This document shows positions 12,071 to 25,231 of a DNA stretch of 64,000 nucleotides, one piece after another. The stretch covers positions 71,068,505 to 71,132,504 of the forward strand of contig JAVHZZ010000005.1 in NCBI GenBank assembly GCA_036250195.1. The letters are read 5' to 3'. The position numbers were made by a program, and so were the translations under genes. The notes beneath the pieces were generated by a model. It did no database searches. It had not been told where the DNA came from and saw only the letters and a list, made by a program, of their open reading frames with translations. The DNA comes from Mixophyes australis. Lineage: Eukaryota; Chordata; Amphibia; Anura; Limnodynastidae. Position 1 is the first letter of the stretch. Each line of letters begins with the position of its first letter.

Positions 12071-12915
12071 AAAGTTTAAAAAGTCACATGCACTGAACAA
12101 TTCTGTATGGGACAATAAATATGGGACCCAACTAGCTAGAAACGAATAATAATTGAGAAATAAATGTTGTTTTTTTCTTTTTTCTTGTAGAATGTTTTAC
12201 AACTACTTAAGCAACAGAGGAAAAGGCATACAAAGGACATTGAATAAAATGAAGAAGGGAATACAAAAAAATTATTAGGAACTTTATTGTACTGATCCTG
12301 GATGTGACCCCACTGGGGTTTTTTCACACTGCAGATTCTGCTCATCAGTGACCTCCATACTTTCATTTCAATCCAATTTAATGGCATCAAGGTCAGAAAA
12401 AAAACCTATTAACCTATTAATTTCACTGCCTTTCTCACGCTGGTGACCCAAATGACATTACCTTTCAATGTCCCTCTCAGTGTGGACTCACCCAGACATA
12501 TGCACTCTCCCCACTCTATGTATTTGGGTTCCAACTCCCCCACTATCTTTTAGATTGAATGTTTATGTGTTCAACTTGTCAATGTCAATTCACTGTTATT
12601 ACCTATATGAATCACAATTCTTCACTGTCAGTAGTCTGTTCTGAAATGGCAAATGGTGCTGGGCGAAGGAGGGGTTTAGTGTAATATGCAACCAAGTGAT
12701 GTTATTCCTGTATTCTTATTGTTCTTTAAGACCATCTTCAGAGAAAAAAAATGTAGGTTAGTTTCTACACCGCAAACTACTTAAATTTCATCAAATTCAA
12801 AAGTGGTACCAAATATATTAACTGAGTCTTAATTAACAGGATTTCTGAGAAGAAATGTTGAAAAATTGAGAAACTGGGTAACAGGTACACAATAACATGC
12901 ACCAGTTTTACACTT

Positions 12916-13306
12916 GGGGGTCTATTTAACAATTGGTGGAGAGCCAAAATGCTGACGTTAACGCCAACAAAAGACTTTTTCACTACTATTTCTTATTTAT
13001 CAAACACCAGAGAAATCATACTCTGGCATTAATCTAATTACCTGCAATTACTGCTGTCCTCGTAGACCTCAATGGGCACAGCAGAATTAGATAATTCATT
13101 AAGCTGCGCAAAGTAACGTGATCTCTGGTATTTTTCTATGGGATCCAGCTGAAAACTCTCCAGCTTGGCAGGATCCCTCCCGGGAGAATGCGCTATGCGC
13201 ATAGCAATTTCTTAATTTGCCGGCAGCAAAATTACCTCCATATATACCTGCGATTTGCAGCTGTACATATTGAGGGCTACCGCCTGGAGTCATAAATTGA
13301 CCCCTT
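12916..13306. mobile_element. MITE with gggg-ta-attta ends, ~390 bp
   Basis: Left end gggggtctatttaac and right end cataaattgacccctt are imperfect inverted repeats. The interior holds a palindrome (cgctatgcgcatagc at about 13190). Its ends resemble those at 21590 and 43429. Superfamily undetermined; Harbinger-like is possible. Confidence 0.6.
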
Positions 13307-14649
13307 AAGCTTTTGTCTCTTTCCCTTTTCCATAAGGGTAACTTACTTTTGTGTACTTGTACAATCTATAAAGACAGCTCTTATTCGCCTATATAAATTA
13401 TAACATGTATTCCCCAATTAGATCTGTAAAAGCCATATCTCTTTCATCAGCAGGTGACCCAGCCATTTTTCCAGATTTTGATATACATGGGTTTTGGCAC
13501 CATTTTTGGGAACAAGGGTCTTTTTACAATCTAAATATATATTTTTCAGTATAAGTTCAGATTTCTAATGGTACATTATTTGAACTGAATTGCTTATACA
13601 ATAAATGTTACAAAGCCAATAAAAATTGTGTTTTTCTGTTAATTCTATGCTGAGGCCATCATGTATAGTTTGACGCATTTGGGTCCAAAATGTAGGCATA
13701 AAATATGTCCGATAAAAATAATGGAACTACGTTTTATGTAGAGTTGCATTCTATGTCAAATGCGTCTGCTGCATCAAGATATGTTTAAAGCATATTTTAT
13801 GGTATTATGATGTGGTAGAGATGCTTGTCATCATTAACATGATGTTGATGATGATGAATGGAGTTTTAATATAGAATTAAATGAAAAAAGCTGTGCCCCC
13901 CACAAAAGCTGCTATGGGGCTGGTTGCAGCTATTGCGAGGGAACAAACAGCATGGGTCAAAATGCTGTAATCAGCTACAGGATGGGTTGGTCACACTATA
14001 ACAGGGAAAGCCACAGGGGAATTGATCTGCAAAAACATGTGCCCCCCCTCCCAACATACACAAAACAGCTGACAGCACTAGAGCGCCTGCCAATACCCGT
14101 ATGAGCAGGGTGTTGTGATTATAGTGTTAAATAGTGTAATAAAAGCATTTTTGTCTGTGGCACTACTAGTTCAAGCAAGCCCAGGTAGCCATAAAGTGTC
14201 TATAGAACTACAAGTACCAGCATGGTCTGGCATCCAGAGACCAAGGGACCTGTAAAACAACTGTAAAAAAAACCACACACAGGGCCCTAGTGAGGGCGGT
14301 ACGGGCGGTTGCAGCCGCCCAGGGCTGTCATGCCGAGGGGGCACCAGGGCCTCCTGTTACTACACAAATCTGGGGCTGCTGCAGAGTCAGCTTTTGCATC
14401 ATGTAAGAAAGATGCACTAAGGAGCTCCTGTGTAGTGAAGCACAGGACACACCTCCCTAAGGCTGTTCTGCCTGCCCTCCAACATAGTGGTGATCGAGAA
14501 GCTGCCCCTCCCCCGTGGTCAGCCCATCAAGCTCCTGCATGATTATGGTGAGTGCCCAGCAGAGAGCACTCTGCCCACTGGACAGTCCATCAGCTTCTCC
14601 TCCATTATAGACATGTCAGGAGCTCCAGCTATGTAGCTAAGTAATCCTC

Positions 14650-15000
14650 CGACTGTCTCTCCCCCCCCTCCAGCATTTCTCTCTCCCCCCAGCCTTTCTC
14701 TCTCCCACCCATCTGTCTCTCTCCCCCCCAACCTCTCTCTGTCTCCCCCCCCCAGCCTGTCTCTCTGTGTCTCTTCCCCAACCCCAGCCTGTTAATCTCT
14801 TCCTCCCCCCCTAACCTGTGAATCTCTCTCTACCCCTCCCCAGCCTGTTAACCTGTCCTTCACTCCTTCCTTCTTTTGACTCTCCTGTGTCTCTTCTTCC
14901 TTTCTGTCTCACCCTCAGTCTGAGTATCTGCCCCCCCCCCAACACTCTGTTTACCCCTCTCTCCATTCCGTCTCCTCCTCAGCCTGTGAGTCTCTGTCCA
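14650..15000 (+). repeat. Pyrimidine-rich minisatellite
   Basis: Repeated variants of cagcctgtctctctcccccc, about 30 bp each. The strand asymmetry is extreme (nearly all C and T). Confidence 0.8.
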
Positions 15001-15007
15001 TCTTCAC

Positions 15008-15330
15008 TAGCTATTAATTTAATCGCAGTAGCGGCTATTGATGTATTGGTAAGGGCTATTAATTTAATGGAGTTAGGTGCTAATAATTTAACTGGGTTAG
15101 GGGTTATTAATTTATAGGTGGGGCTATTAATTTAATGAAGGTAGGGTATATTAATGTAAAAGTAGCAGGATTATTCATTTATTGGTAGTGCTAGTCATTT
15201 AATGTGGGTATGGTCTATTTAACGTAGGTAAGGGCTATTCATTTATTGGTGGTGACTATTAATTTAATGGGTATAAGGTCTATTAATTTATTGGTGGGGC
15301 TAGTCATTTATCGATAAGGACTATTTTTTT
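15008..15330 (+). repeat. TTAAT-rich minisatellite, unit about 28-32 bp
   Basis: More than eight diverged copies of ggctattaatttaatgg.gttagg in a head-to-tail array. Confidence 0.8.
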
Positions 15331-15900
15331 TACTTGTTGAATGATTGTGGTGGTGGTGGGGGCTATTACTTTAATAATGAGGGGTTTTGGGTGTGTTTAA
15401 TTGAATATGGGACTGATTTGGGGCAGAAGGCCTATTTGCGAAATGTGAATGCTATTTAATGTCGGGGCTGTTAGGGGGCAAATATGCCTATTTTTTTAAT
15501 GTAAATAATATTTATTTAATCTTGGGAAGGAGACCTGATTATTAAACATAGTTGCTTTGTTTAATGAAAGGGCTGGTTAGAGGAGGGAGGCCTAGAGTAT
15601 TCACTAGTTGCTTTGCTTTCCTTGTGGTGAGTAATAACTCTTTTTCAAACAGGGTCCCAACAGGATCCAGCCAAGCAGCAAGTGAGCTTAAGACGCCAGC
15701 AGCAGCACCAGGTAGTCAAACCACAAAAACAGGTAGGAGAGAATTGCACCCCCCTCCCTCACCACCACCACAGTAGGATGGCTACTTCTCTTCCAGCTGT
15801 GCACGCATTGGAAGGCAGCATATACTCCCGCCAAATTGGGGGGGGAATGGTGTTTGTCGCCCAGAGCACTAAAATCTCTAGTTACGGCTCTGCCTACACA

Positions 15901-16952
15901 CACAGTGATAAAACTTTTATTTAAATAACGACTCCCTCATACCCCTTTCCCCAATTTATTAATCAACTAGATCCACTGTGAAACTCTTATTTGTTTAGAC
16001 ATTTAATTTAAATGGAATATAAGAAAAAAAATCACATGAACACACACCTGCTTCTTGCGGAGCCCAATCACAAAGGTCAGGCCAGGAGACTTGTAAGCAC
16101 TAGACAATACTGAGCATCCTTTCCTTGATTGGATAGTAGCAGCTAGATTCCATGTGGGTTCTAGCCACAATGAACTGTATTGATACAATTATTTTCATTA
16201 ATACATTTTATCAATGATCATCATTGTATCAAGGGGCCAGGTGGTTGGAGAAACAAAGTAAAAAGGTAAATGCATGAGCATTTATTTGTAGTAGGATTCA
16301 GAATTGTAGATTCTACTGACCTGGCTTCCTAGGAGTAGAAACGGTGGGTCAGTAAAATCTACCACTATAGCACTGAAAGGAATATACTAAAATCAATTCA
16401 GTGCAAGCATGAGGGTATATAACACAGACTAATTTGTATGGTTCAATTATCTATATACTCAACCAGCTTTGTGTAAAGTTGACTTTCTTAAACCACAAGA
16501 CCAGAGAGTCAAGTGATAACCATAAGTGGTTCAAATTACACGAGATCTGACCAATTGATGCTTGTTTTGAGTGGATCCTTTCTGGTTTCTTTTCTAGACA
16601 GTTTGATAGCGGTCATCTTCTGACTGAATTTTCCACTATTCCTTGAAATAAATGGTCTCTTCCCTTCCTAAAACACAAGGAAATGGCTGAGACAGAAGCT
16701 ATTTTAGGCACTTATCACTCCAGGCTCCATTGCTAGTAAGTTTAATGCTGGTCCTTCTGTATTGGTAAGCCTAGGGTAAATGCCTCTTTTTGAAAGCAAG
16801 AATATACAGTATATGCCAATATAAATACTGAACAAGCACAACAAACTATGCACAATAACATATACTATAATCACTTCTGTACAAACAAGGGGTATATTAA
16901 ACAACCAATTGTGTATAAGTGAAGAAAGTTATGTGAATAATCAATCCTGCGC
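15901..16952. other. No gene seen
   Basis: AT-rich DNA without recognisable repeats. Confidence 0.6.
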
Positions 16953-18352
16953 AAATCAGGCTCACCAAAAATTTTGGCACCTTTTGGACTTTTTTCAAAG
17001 AATGCAAAATTACTGCTAAACATAAGGTGAAATTAGCAGCATTGGTCTCCAAAATTCATTCTGTTAATATGCAGAATATTTGCTTTTGATTCCAAATTTA
17101 ATACTGTATATAAACGTCAGAAAATTAAAAGAAATGGTATTAACACAATTATTGACACCTGGACTTAACATTTGGTAGCACAGCCTTTGTTCATAATAAC
17201 TGCGATCAACTGCTTCCTATAGCCATTGATGAGCTTCCTACACCTCTCTACTAGCAGTTTCATCCAGTTTTCTTGTGCAAAGTGATCCAGTTCTCACAGA
17301 TTGGAAGGGTCTTCACAGATGTTCTATGGTTCCTGGATTAATTGCTGGCCACTTCTGAACAGTCTAGTGTCTTGTCATGCGTTTGGGGTAATTGTCCTGT
17401 GAAAGATCTATGACCTTCGACGGAGACCCAGTTTTCTGACCAAGTGCAACATTGTGCTCCAAAAATGACATAGTAAATAGGGAAGGTGTGCTTTTCATTT
17501 TGTTTTCTGTAAACATAGGGATATTATTTACCAAAAAGCTCTAATTTTTTCTCATCTGTCCACAGGACCTTCTCCAATGTGCTTTGGCAAACTCTAGTTG
17601 GGCTTTCTTATGCCTCTCTTTCTCAGCAGTGGGAACCTCCTGGACCTCCTATTATATAATCCCCCTTTCATTGAGTTGGCGATAGTTTAAACTTTTATAC
17701 CTTGCGCCTGAAGGACAGCTTCAATCAGTTCAGCAGTCGATCAAGGTGCTTTCTCCACCATTTGAACAATCCTGCTCTGCACTCTTCTTTTTCTCTTTTC
17801 ACTGAAGTTGGCTACAGTGCCATGGGCCTTGAGCTTCCTAATAACATTACTTATGATGGACACAGTCATGGTCTCTGGAGATTGATGAGTAGATTTGAGA
17901 TTGTCCATGCTAGGCTACAAACTTCTTTCTGACAATTCTCTGGCTTCCTTTCTTTTCTCCATGCTCAGTGCAGTACACATAGTGACACAAAACAGGGAAT
18001 GTGTCCTTTTCTCCATTCAAGCTTGTTTAATGAGTAACTTTTACATTATAGGCACTTGTTACTCACCACAGTTGTGTTCAGTTAAGGAGAAAGTAACCTG
18101 TTTGGAATCAAATTAATTCTAACTACTTTTAAAAGGTACCAATACATTTGTGATATTCTGTGTGGAATAAGCTACGACTTTTTTAAAAAACGAAAAACAT
18201 TTCTGCTTTTTTTTTGTTTTATTCCACTGCAAACCAAAGAATTAGATATGTGGACACCCAACATATTTTTTAATCTAAACAATTATCTGGAAGAAATGGT
18301 GCATTATTAGACAAAACTGCAAGGGTGCATATATTTTTGCCCACAACTCTAT
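16953..18352 (-). mobile_element. Tc1-like element, lineage 1 (defective)
   Basis: Ends show diverged inverted repeats: caccaaaaattttggcacc on the left, and on the minus strand gggcaaaaatatatgcaccc from the right. Between them lies a degenerate Tc1-type transposase gene in minus orientation. The overall order matches a common vertebrate Tc1 family. Edges are accurate to about 10 bp. Confidence 0.8.
17165..17962 (-). pseudogene. Tc1-type transposase relic
   Basis: Minus-strand start codon at 17962 (MEKRKEARELSERSL then a stop). Near the end the reading ELDHFAQENWMKLL..RCRKLINGYRKQLIAV is typical of Tc1 C-termini and closes at 17165. Stops and frameshifts interrupt it, and the span of about 800 bp is shorter than a ~1-kb intact gene, indicating internal loss. 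Nonfunctional. Confidence 0.8.
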
Positions 18353-18354
18353 AT

Positions 18355-19350
18355 ACTACATTCAGAGAGAATACCCACATCACAAAACTCTTAAATTTTA
18401 GTTTCAGTGTTTTCTAATGGTTACTCTATTAGAAGAATTAGCGGAGAAGTTGACTTCTTAGGAACAGTTCGGCATTGTGTAATTCTTTGTTATGACACCA
18501 CCAAACCATGCATACTTATGGAATATTGCTGCCAGAGATTCCTTTTTCACTATGGAGCACATTTATGCACAAAAGGCAGGACATTTTCTATTCTTTTTTC
18601 CTCTTTGCCGCTCTTCCACTTTCTTCGTCACATGCATTTATTCATATTGAACCCACCTTCCCCACTTATATTCTTTCTTGGTCTCCGTTTTCTCCACACT
18701 TTCCATACTATCTACATTGTCTATCTAGATCAAGTCTTATCTTACACAAATCCTTCTCCTTGGTTACCTTATTTCACTTGTTCTTTTTTGCCTTCACTTT
18801 TCCCATTCTTTATTATATTACCCAATTTATATCACCATATTTTTCACCACCCTTCATATTTTCTTATTCCTGTTACCAGGTCATATGGTGTTTTTTGTTA
18901 TAGTGCCTTAGCAATAAAACAGAGTTCAACCAAGAGAAAGTATTGTATTTAGCATGTTATGCTCTCTCCTGGGCCTGCCCACACAGCAAGAGACCTGTGA
19001 GCAGGCATTGTGCAGTCAGAGTAGAGATCTTGTTCTTGGTTCAGCTTCCTTTATACCTCACAGCTTTCCTGCTGTGATGGCTGGAGGACCCTGGCAATTC
19101 AGAGTGAAATGTCTATGGAACAGTCCATGGAGACACATCGCACCAATTTTTTTTGAAGGAATCTCATTTTTCCTTACCATTATGGCGACCAACGTGCACA
19201 GCCGGACATCGCAGTGATATCCGTTGACACATTGCGTCAGTTCAATATCTCCTAAACAGTCCTGTAAATAAAATACTCTCCTCCAAGATAGTTGGGTCAG
19301 AGAACTAAACCGTTTTACTAACAGTTCACAAATCAATATTTAGAAACGCA
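18355..19350. other. No gene seen; pyrimidine-rich in part
   Basis: 18560-18890 is strongly C/T-rich on the plus strand, which keeps two overlapping frames open by composition. No domain is recognised in them. Confidence 0.6.
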
Positions 19351-19657
19351 GGGGCAGCACGGTGGCTTAGTGGTTAGCACTTCTGCCTTACAGCACTGGG
19401 GTCATGCGTTCAATTCCCGACCATGGCCTTATCTGTGTGGAGTTTGTATGTTCTCCCTGTGTTTGCGTGGATTTCCTCCGGGTGCTCCGGTTTCCTCCCA
19501 CAATCCAAAAAACATACTAGTAGATTAATTGGCTGCTATTAAATTAACTAGTGTTAGAGAATTTAGACTGTAAGCTCTATTGAGGCACAGACTGATGTGA
19601 GTGAGTTCTCTGGACAGCGCTGCGGAATAAGTGGCGCTAAATAAATGATGATGATGA
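19351..19657 (+). mobile_element. Full-length tRNA-headed SINE
   Basis: Starts ggggcagcacggtggctta. An RNA polymerase III A box (tggcttagtgg, 19363-19373) and a B-box-like gttcaattcc (19408-19417) are spaced as in tRNA-derived SINEs. The body has ctccgggtgctccggtttcc. The tail reads cagcgctgcggaataagtgg..aaatgatgatgatgaa. Other copies lie at 9510-9966, 56701-57024 (minus), 61135-61197 (tail only) and 63268-63424 (minus). The head is not a functional tRNA. Confidence 0.85.
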
Positions 19658-19702
19658 AGTGGTACATGAAGTGGTACAATATTAATAGCAACAACTTAGA
19701 CG

Positions 19703-19920
19703 CAGTATTTTTAAGGGCCCCCCACCCCCCAAAAAAAACAAAAGCTGCTGCGCATGCTCCTGCGCAGCAGCTCAGTTTCGGCAGCTCTATAGTCTGTACT
19801 ATCCAGCAACTGCGGCGCTGTCACAATACAGCGCCACGGCTGCTGGATAGTACAGGGGCACTTCTTTAGCAAAGGGGAGGGGTTCCTGGTGACCCAGAAA
19901 CCCCCCTGCGTGCGCCACTG
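19703..19920. mobile_element. GC-rich palindromic repeat (hAT-like MITE)
   Basis: The right end read on the minus strand is cagtggcgcacgcagggggg, a tip common in amphibian hAT MITEs. Two strong hairpins lie inside: gctgctgcgcatg..gcgcagcagc (about 19744-19771) and gtactatccagca..tgctggatagtac (about 19794-19855). The left end is not clear and no duplication was found. Confidence 0.55.
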
Positions 19921-20214
19921 GATAGGTTCACTTTACTATCTTTATCATTGACTTTTTATTATTTACCTTATAGTTGGGCAATTGAGAGTGAGAAGCCTGT
20001 ACCAACTTCCAAATAAAATTGTGTTTTAAAAGCAATAATCTGTGTGGAGAACTGGCACATTACATAGCAGACATTAATTTCTCCTTTTAGCTGTATTATT
20101 CCTATCACACTTCCTATTGTCTCCCTTCTATATTCCCTTGTGTATTTCTCCCTCTTTCCGCACTTATGTTCCTCAATCAAAACACAATTTTATGATTCCA
20201 ATTCCATTGTAAAC

Positions 20215-20440
20215 GGTGGCACGAAAACCCCGCTCAAATCGGCACTAACCAGCCCTGTCCCGCTCACCGCGCATGCGCAAGCAAGTCTCGCGCCGCCAGC
20301 AATTACTGGTGAAGCGAGACTTCTCTGCGCATGCGCTGTTCGCTGCTGGGGATGCGCCGGGAAGTCTCGCGTCCCCAGCAGCGAACGGCGGTGAGCACGG
20401 TGAGTTCCCGAGAGGTGCCGGGACTCGGTCCCACTGAGCA
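20215..20440. repeat. CpG-rich block of inverted repeats
   Basis: A perfect 15-bp inverted repeat gttcgctgctgggga / tccccagcagcgaac sits at 20338-20352 and 20372-20386. A second pair, aagtctcgc / gcgagactt, starts at 20283. Two copies of gcgcatgcgc occur. It stands out as GC-rich in AT-rich surroundings. Best read as a GC-rich MITE relic and not a promoter island. Confidence 0.55.
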
Positions 20441-20965
20441 TCGGCAGAAGAGAAGAGCTGTACACAGCTCGTAGGCTCGTATTCTCTGTCATGCTGAATG
20501 TATTGTGATTGGCAATGTAAAGCGGTGTCTGATTCATCAATGTGACGTTGGACAGATGCACGCATAACTGTGTACTAGATTGTCTAGTTCTAGACTGTGG
20601 GAAATGATCCTGAGTTCGGCTGCTGCAATACTGTATTTTATCTTTACTGAGGCACTTTGTGCATTGGATACTGTAACAGGATATGATCACTGTCTTGGCT
20701 TCTGCTGTAAAAGAATAGCGATCTCACATATTCATAGTAGTTCTGATGTTTTGTATTCACGGTGATCTCGATGTTCCATATTCACATGAGATGTGACATT
20801 CTGTATATGCAGTGGTTTTTATATCCCCTATTAAAAGTAGTTTTATTAAGCCCCATTTACTGTAGTTTTGAGATTCCTGTAGTTGCTGGTTGACTTTAAA
20901 TGTGGAGGATGCATTACCAGTGGATATAATGATTTTTTCTATTTTTTTAGGAACTGAGCACACAA

Positions 20966-21087
<122 letters not shown>

Positions 21088-21589
21088 TTATGTCGTTATT
21101 TGCCTTGGTGGCAGACCAGGCATGTCCTCAAGTAAAACAGTACAATGCAGTGGTGCAGAATTGCAAGATATGTGTGTATTGTTAAAGTCATTAGCAATTT
21201 TTCCAATAACATTTAGAAATAATGAATATATTATAGAGTTAATTTGGTATGACATCCCCTATTTCTTATATTACTGTGGGCTGTAAAATGCAGTCACTTG
21301 TTTAGATCGTTTTTTATTTTTTACCAATTTACTATTATGTCTTTTGATACACTCCTATCTTAAGGAGTAGCAAGGAACATGCTACATGAACTGGAGAAGT
21401 GTGAATTATATTTTCACCTCTCATCTGCTTATTTCTACTTACGCTCAAAATGATTTAGCAAAATTCAAAGATTTTGGGGGTAATTTGATGATCTAAGCAT
21501 GCTGCCAAGCAATCTCTTCAGAAAGACAATAAACCTTTCTGACATGATTGCAAGCTCTAGGATTGTGTTCAACTATTGTATGCCTTACC

Positions 21590-22209
21590 AAGGGGCACAT
21601 TTATCAACCACAGCATAAAATGAAAAATAGTTGTCAATCCTTATCGCATTGATAAGGGTTGAACTATTTCTCATATTTATGAAAAAAGTAAGGAATAGCC
21701 GTTCAGAAAAACTGCTGTTCCTGTGAAGTGGAAAACATACCACTGCCTCTTCACTTGCGAAGAAGTATGCAATCCACGGGGGTCCTCCAGTGCGCATGAG
21801 CCGACTGAAAACCTTGGGCATGCGCAAAAGCATCTCTGCACTATACAGTTACAGAGAGAGAGCGGTGAGTGACAGGAAGGGATCATGTGATCCCTCCACA
21901 CATGTGCTGTCCAGCTCTGCTCTTTCAGAGCAGAGCTGACAGCACTGAAACTTTTCCATCATGATAATGTACGCCAGCTTCAGCTGGTGTACATTAACAT
22001 GCTAAAAAAATGATAATTTTTTTTAATCAAAATGTAGTAAATAGCGATACTGAGCAGTGCCCATACACTGTTATGGGGACTGCTTAGTTAAATGAAGAGA
22101 TATGTAAAGCAGCAGATTTCTATGATATCTGCTGCGATGCAGTGATTGTAAATAAGAATTTTTGTTTTCGGGGATTGAACACACTTTTTCATTTCATAAA
22201 TAGGCCCTT
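21590..22209. mobile_element. MITE with agggg-c-atttat ends, ~620 bp
   Basis: Left end aggggcacatttatcaac and right end ttcataaataggccctt are imperfect inverted repeats. The interior contains the palindromes ctgctctttcagagcag (about 21918) and cagcttcagctgg (about 21976). Related in end design to 12916-13306 and 43429-43869. Confidence 0.6.
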
Positions 22210-23048
22210 AAGTTATATACATTTATGTGTTCTAGTCACATATATAAAATGGTGAGGTTATGGTTTCAAAAACAAAACTTAAAAATTGTAAAAATGTTGC
22301 TAAAACTGTATTACATCAATTTATAACTGTGTGGAGAAACTTCAAGATGTAATTAAAATGTTGCTTGGCAAAATGTTATCACCCATATTGTTCACTCAGC
22401 AACTCGCTTGATTGTCTTTAAAAATTAGGATAGTTGACCTACATGACTGCTAGATAAAGTGTACACACTGCTGTATAAAATAAAAAACATCATGGGTTGA
22501 GCAAATTGTGAATGTTGGGTCCATGCTTCTTTTTTAAAAATATTTTCTTATAGCTTCTATAGGTGCACTTCTCTCAAATGTCAAAAGGATCAATGTTTTC
22601 TAGTGTATGTAAAGCTGGTGAAACTGTATTATGAGTGGGCATAGCGCTATTGAATGCTATGTATTAACAAAACCTGTTGCAACTGCAAAAACCATACATA
22701 TATACTGAATTCCCCATTGTACAATACATATACTGGTACCTTTACCATTGTAAATGGCACTTTCTGGAATTAGGGAATTTCTTGAACACTATAGCCTTCC
22801 AACTGGGAACATTAACCACATATTTCATAAGTATAATCAAGGAAAATATGTAAAAATATCTGTATAAAATGCTATAAATGTGCAAAGTGTATCAAAATGT
22901 AATTGTCATTAAGCACAACACATGCACCAAATTCATATGGTCAGACTCAATAGAACTGGTCCCATGTTTTAAAATTTAGTATAGAATAGCAATCCCTTAA
23001 GCACAGCTATTCCTATATACTATTTGCTCTGATTAATAACTTTAGACT

Positions 23049-23419
23049 AGCAGTTCTTAACCTTTTTAGTGATTGCCTCCCATTGAAAAAAAAAAATCCA
23101 TTTTTTTTTGTTAGGAAATTATACTTATTAAAAAATTATTTATTTATTGAAATTATAGATATATTTTTATGTAACTTTTTGATACAAATAATTTTTTTTT
23201 TTAAGATATTGCTAAAAGTAAACAAAAACATATACTATTGACAGTCATTAAATACCTGTGGGGTCATATCGTTGTAGCATTTGCCAGTGTATCATGGGTT
23301 CCGTGAGTACATAGTACAATTAAATCAAATGTATATTACAAATCTGAAAGTTAAAAATCTATCGTTACCACTCGCACCCCTCAAAATAATTTCTTGTACC
23401 CCTGGGTAAGAACCTCTGC
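23049..23419. mobile_element. hAT-type non-autonomous element, 371 bp
   Basis: Left agcagttcttaacc and right aagaacctctgc are inverted (the cagtggttctcaacc tip design). The outer 8 bp are tttagact (23041-23048) and tttacagt (23420-23427), 6 of 8 identical. The interior is A/T-rich and non-coding. Confidence 0.65.
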
Positions 23420-23427
23420 TTTACAGT

Positions 23428-25229
23428 AAAGACTGGTCAACTCTGTCCCGTGATGTTTTGAATTGTGTAATAAATGTGCAGTCACATACTGTAGCCATGA
23501 ATGTGTCTGTCTCATTTTCTGGTTGCCATACTGTAAATCAGTTGTGTCAGACACTTTGAAAATCACTCATTTTTGAATGGAAATTGTTTTGTCGAAGAGA
23601 TTTATGGATATAATCTGCAAGCAACCACAATGTATGGTTTATCTGCACTGTCATTGTACAAGCTGCAGGATTTTAAAAGCTTAGTAAAGTTATTTTACAA
23701 AAATGCATCTCAGCACAAATGACGTTTTGTAAAGTAATATATAGATGTTTACATGAATAGGCAAGTTTATAGGGATTCATGCATGGCTTAGTGAGTAAAG
23801 AAGGCTTCGGCTGCAGAGCTGCTAAGGTTAGCAATTTCTAATGAAAGGAGCTGGCAAAATCAAGACATTCTTTGTTGAATGTAGGATAAGTGCACTAAGT
23901 CACCTCAAATTGTGACCACATGCACATTGTGGTATGAGACACTTAAATAAGCTTTAGGGTGTGGAGAGTACACATTTATGAAGGCGTTCCCAAGTTACCT
24001 AAATTTCATAAGTTATTTTAAACGTAAATGAGGCTTCATCAGTATTTTAGGAAAGAAAATAAGTTTAAATTACTTATGTAGTTTGTACTATAACTCTAGT
24101 AAGCAGGATGTCAAGTGAGCACGTACCTTGGTATGTGCTTGGTGGACAGATAGATGTGTTTGTGTTTTAGGATTGAGTTCACTGCACATCTGCAGGTTCT
24201 GTGATTAGGAAATGATAATATTTGGCTTTAAAACAGTAGCAATATTTGTAAATGCTGTTTATTTACAAATACTGGCAAGCTGTAAAATGTGATCAGTTGT
24301 CAACAAGGACATACAAGGAAGTCAACTGTTTGGATAAATGTACTCTAAGATATACATTTCAATAGTCTTTAATATATTGAAACAATTTAATTCTTTGTAA
24401 TAATAACACTATAGATACAGAGAAAAGTGAACCGTTTACTGGTTTAGGAGGAGTGTAATCAACTCTTAAGAAAGTACCAAAAATCACAGGACCAGGAACA
24501 TTATTAATTGAGTGGAACACCAATATTATTTTGCATTGAATGTTCCAATTGTAAGCTGATATTTTGGAAAGTAGACTTTTTCAACTTTCAGTTTTATAAA
24601 ATTATTTAAATAAATTATAATTAAAATAAAATTATTTAAAATAGTTTAAAAGACTAATGTAGCAAAAATAAAACCCTTTATTTAGAATCATTGTGCAGTA
24701 TAGTATGTGTTTATGTGGTGATGAACCCCTTAAAATATTAATATGTTGTGTTTTCATTGTAGGCCATTTAGTTGCAAAGTTATGTCTAAATTGTGTTATA
24801 TGGAAATGGATGCATTTAAACATAAGTTACCATTAATATGTTGTTGTTTCATAAATAAACCTTCATGTAAAGCTCCATTACCAGCTAAAGTGGTGAACAT
24901 TTTCATTCACCACTTTAAAATGGCAGCAGAGGTGTTGTGTCAGCTGAGGAAGCCAATCAGAAGCCGCAATGTTTGTGATTGTGGATTCTCATTGGTACTG
25001 TCTCTCACACCCTTTTCTGCTAGTCACAGAGCTCAAGTTTTCGCTCGATGCTAAGACACCATGAAGGTCTGGGAAAAATAGCTACATAGAGCAGCACTGG
25101 GTGCCGTAGGAGGTGAAGGAGCTAATTAGCTCCAGATGGTAGTGCAGCTTTAAAATAAATAAATAATAAAATAAAGTTATGGATCGCATTTTGTTCCTAA
25201 GTGTACTGTGAATAATTGGGGTCCTTATA
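23428..25229. other. No gene seen
   Basis: AT-rich. 24860-25140 is less AT-rich, with aaagtggtgaa / ttcaccacttt inverted at about 24889 and 24908, perhaps an old MITE, but no edges could be set. Confidence 0.55.
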
Positions 25230-25231
25230 TA

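Larger units (their letters stand above)
14280..15892. mobile_element. hAT-like non-autonomous element, ~1.6 kb, filled with tandem repeats
   Basis: Left tip cagggccctagtgag and right tip ctagttacggctctg are imperfect inverted repeats (CAGRGCCSTA core). The 8 bp outside are accacaca (14272-14279) and cctacaca (15893-15900), 6 of 8 the same. Inside are a C/T-rich array (14650-15000) and a TTAAT-rich minisatellite (15008-15330). No transposase frame is present. Confidence 0.7.

Noticed and set aside
18407..18952. 181-codon plus-strand open frame
   Set aside because: Lies in a C/T-rich stretch that lacks stop codons by composition; a second overlapping frame is equally open; residues are mostly Phe, Leu, Ser, Pro with no domain.
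19351..19430. tRNA gene at the SINE head
   Set aside because: A and B boxes are present, but no cloverleaf with acceptor stem and anticodon loop can be drawn; the body is SINE.
20190..20690. 166-codon minus-strand open frame
   Set aside because: Runs through the GC-rich hairpin block, where stops are rare; no family resemblance and no splice or promoter support.
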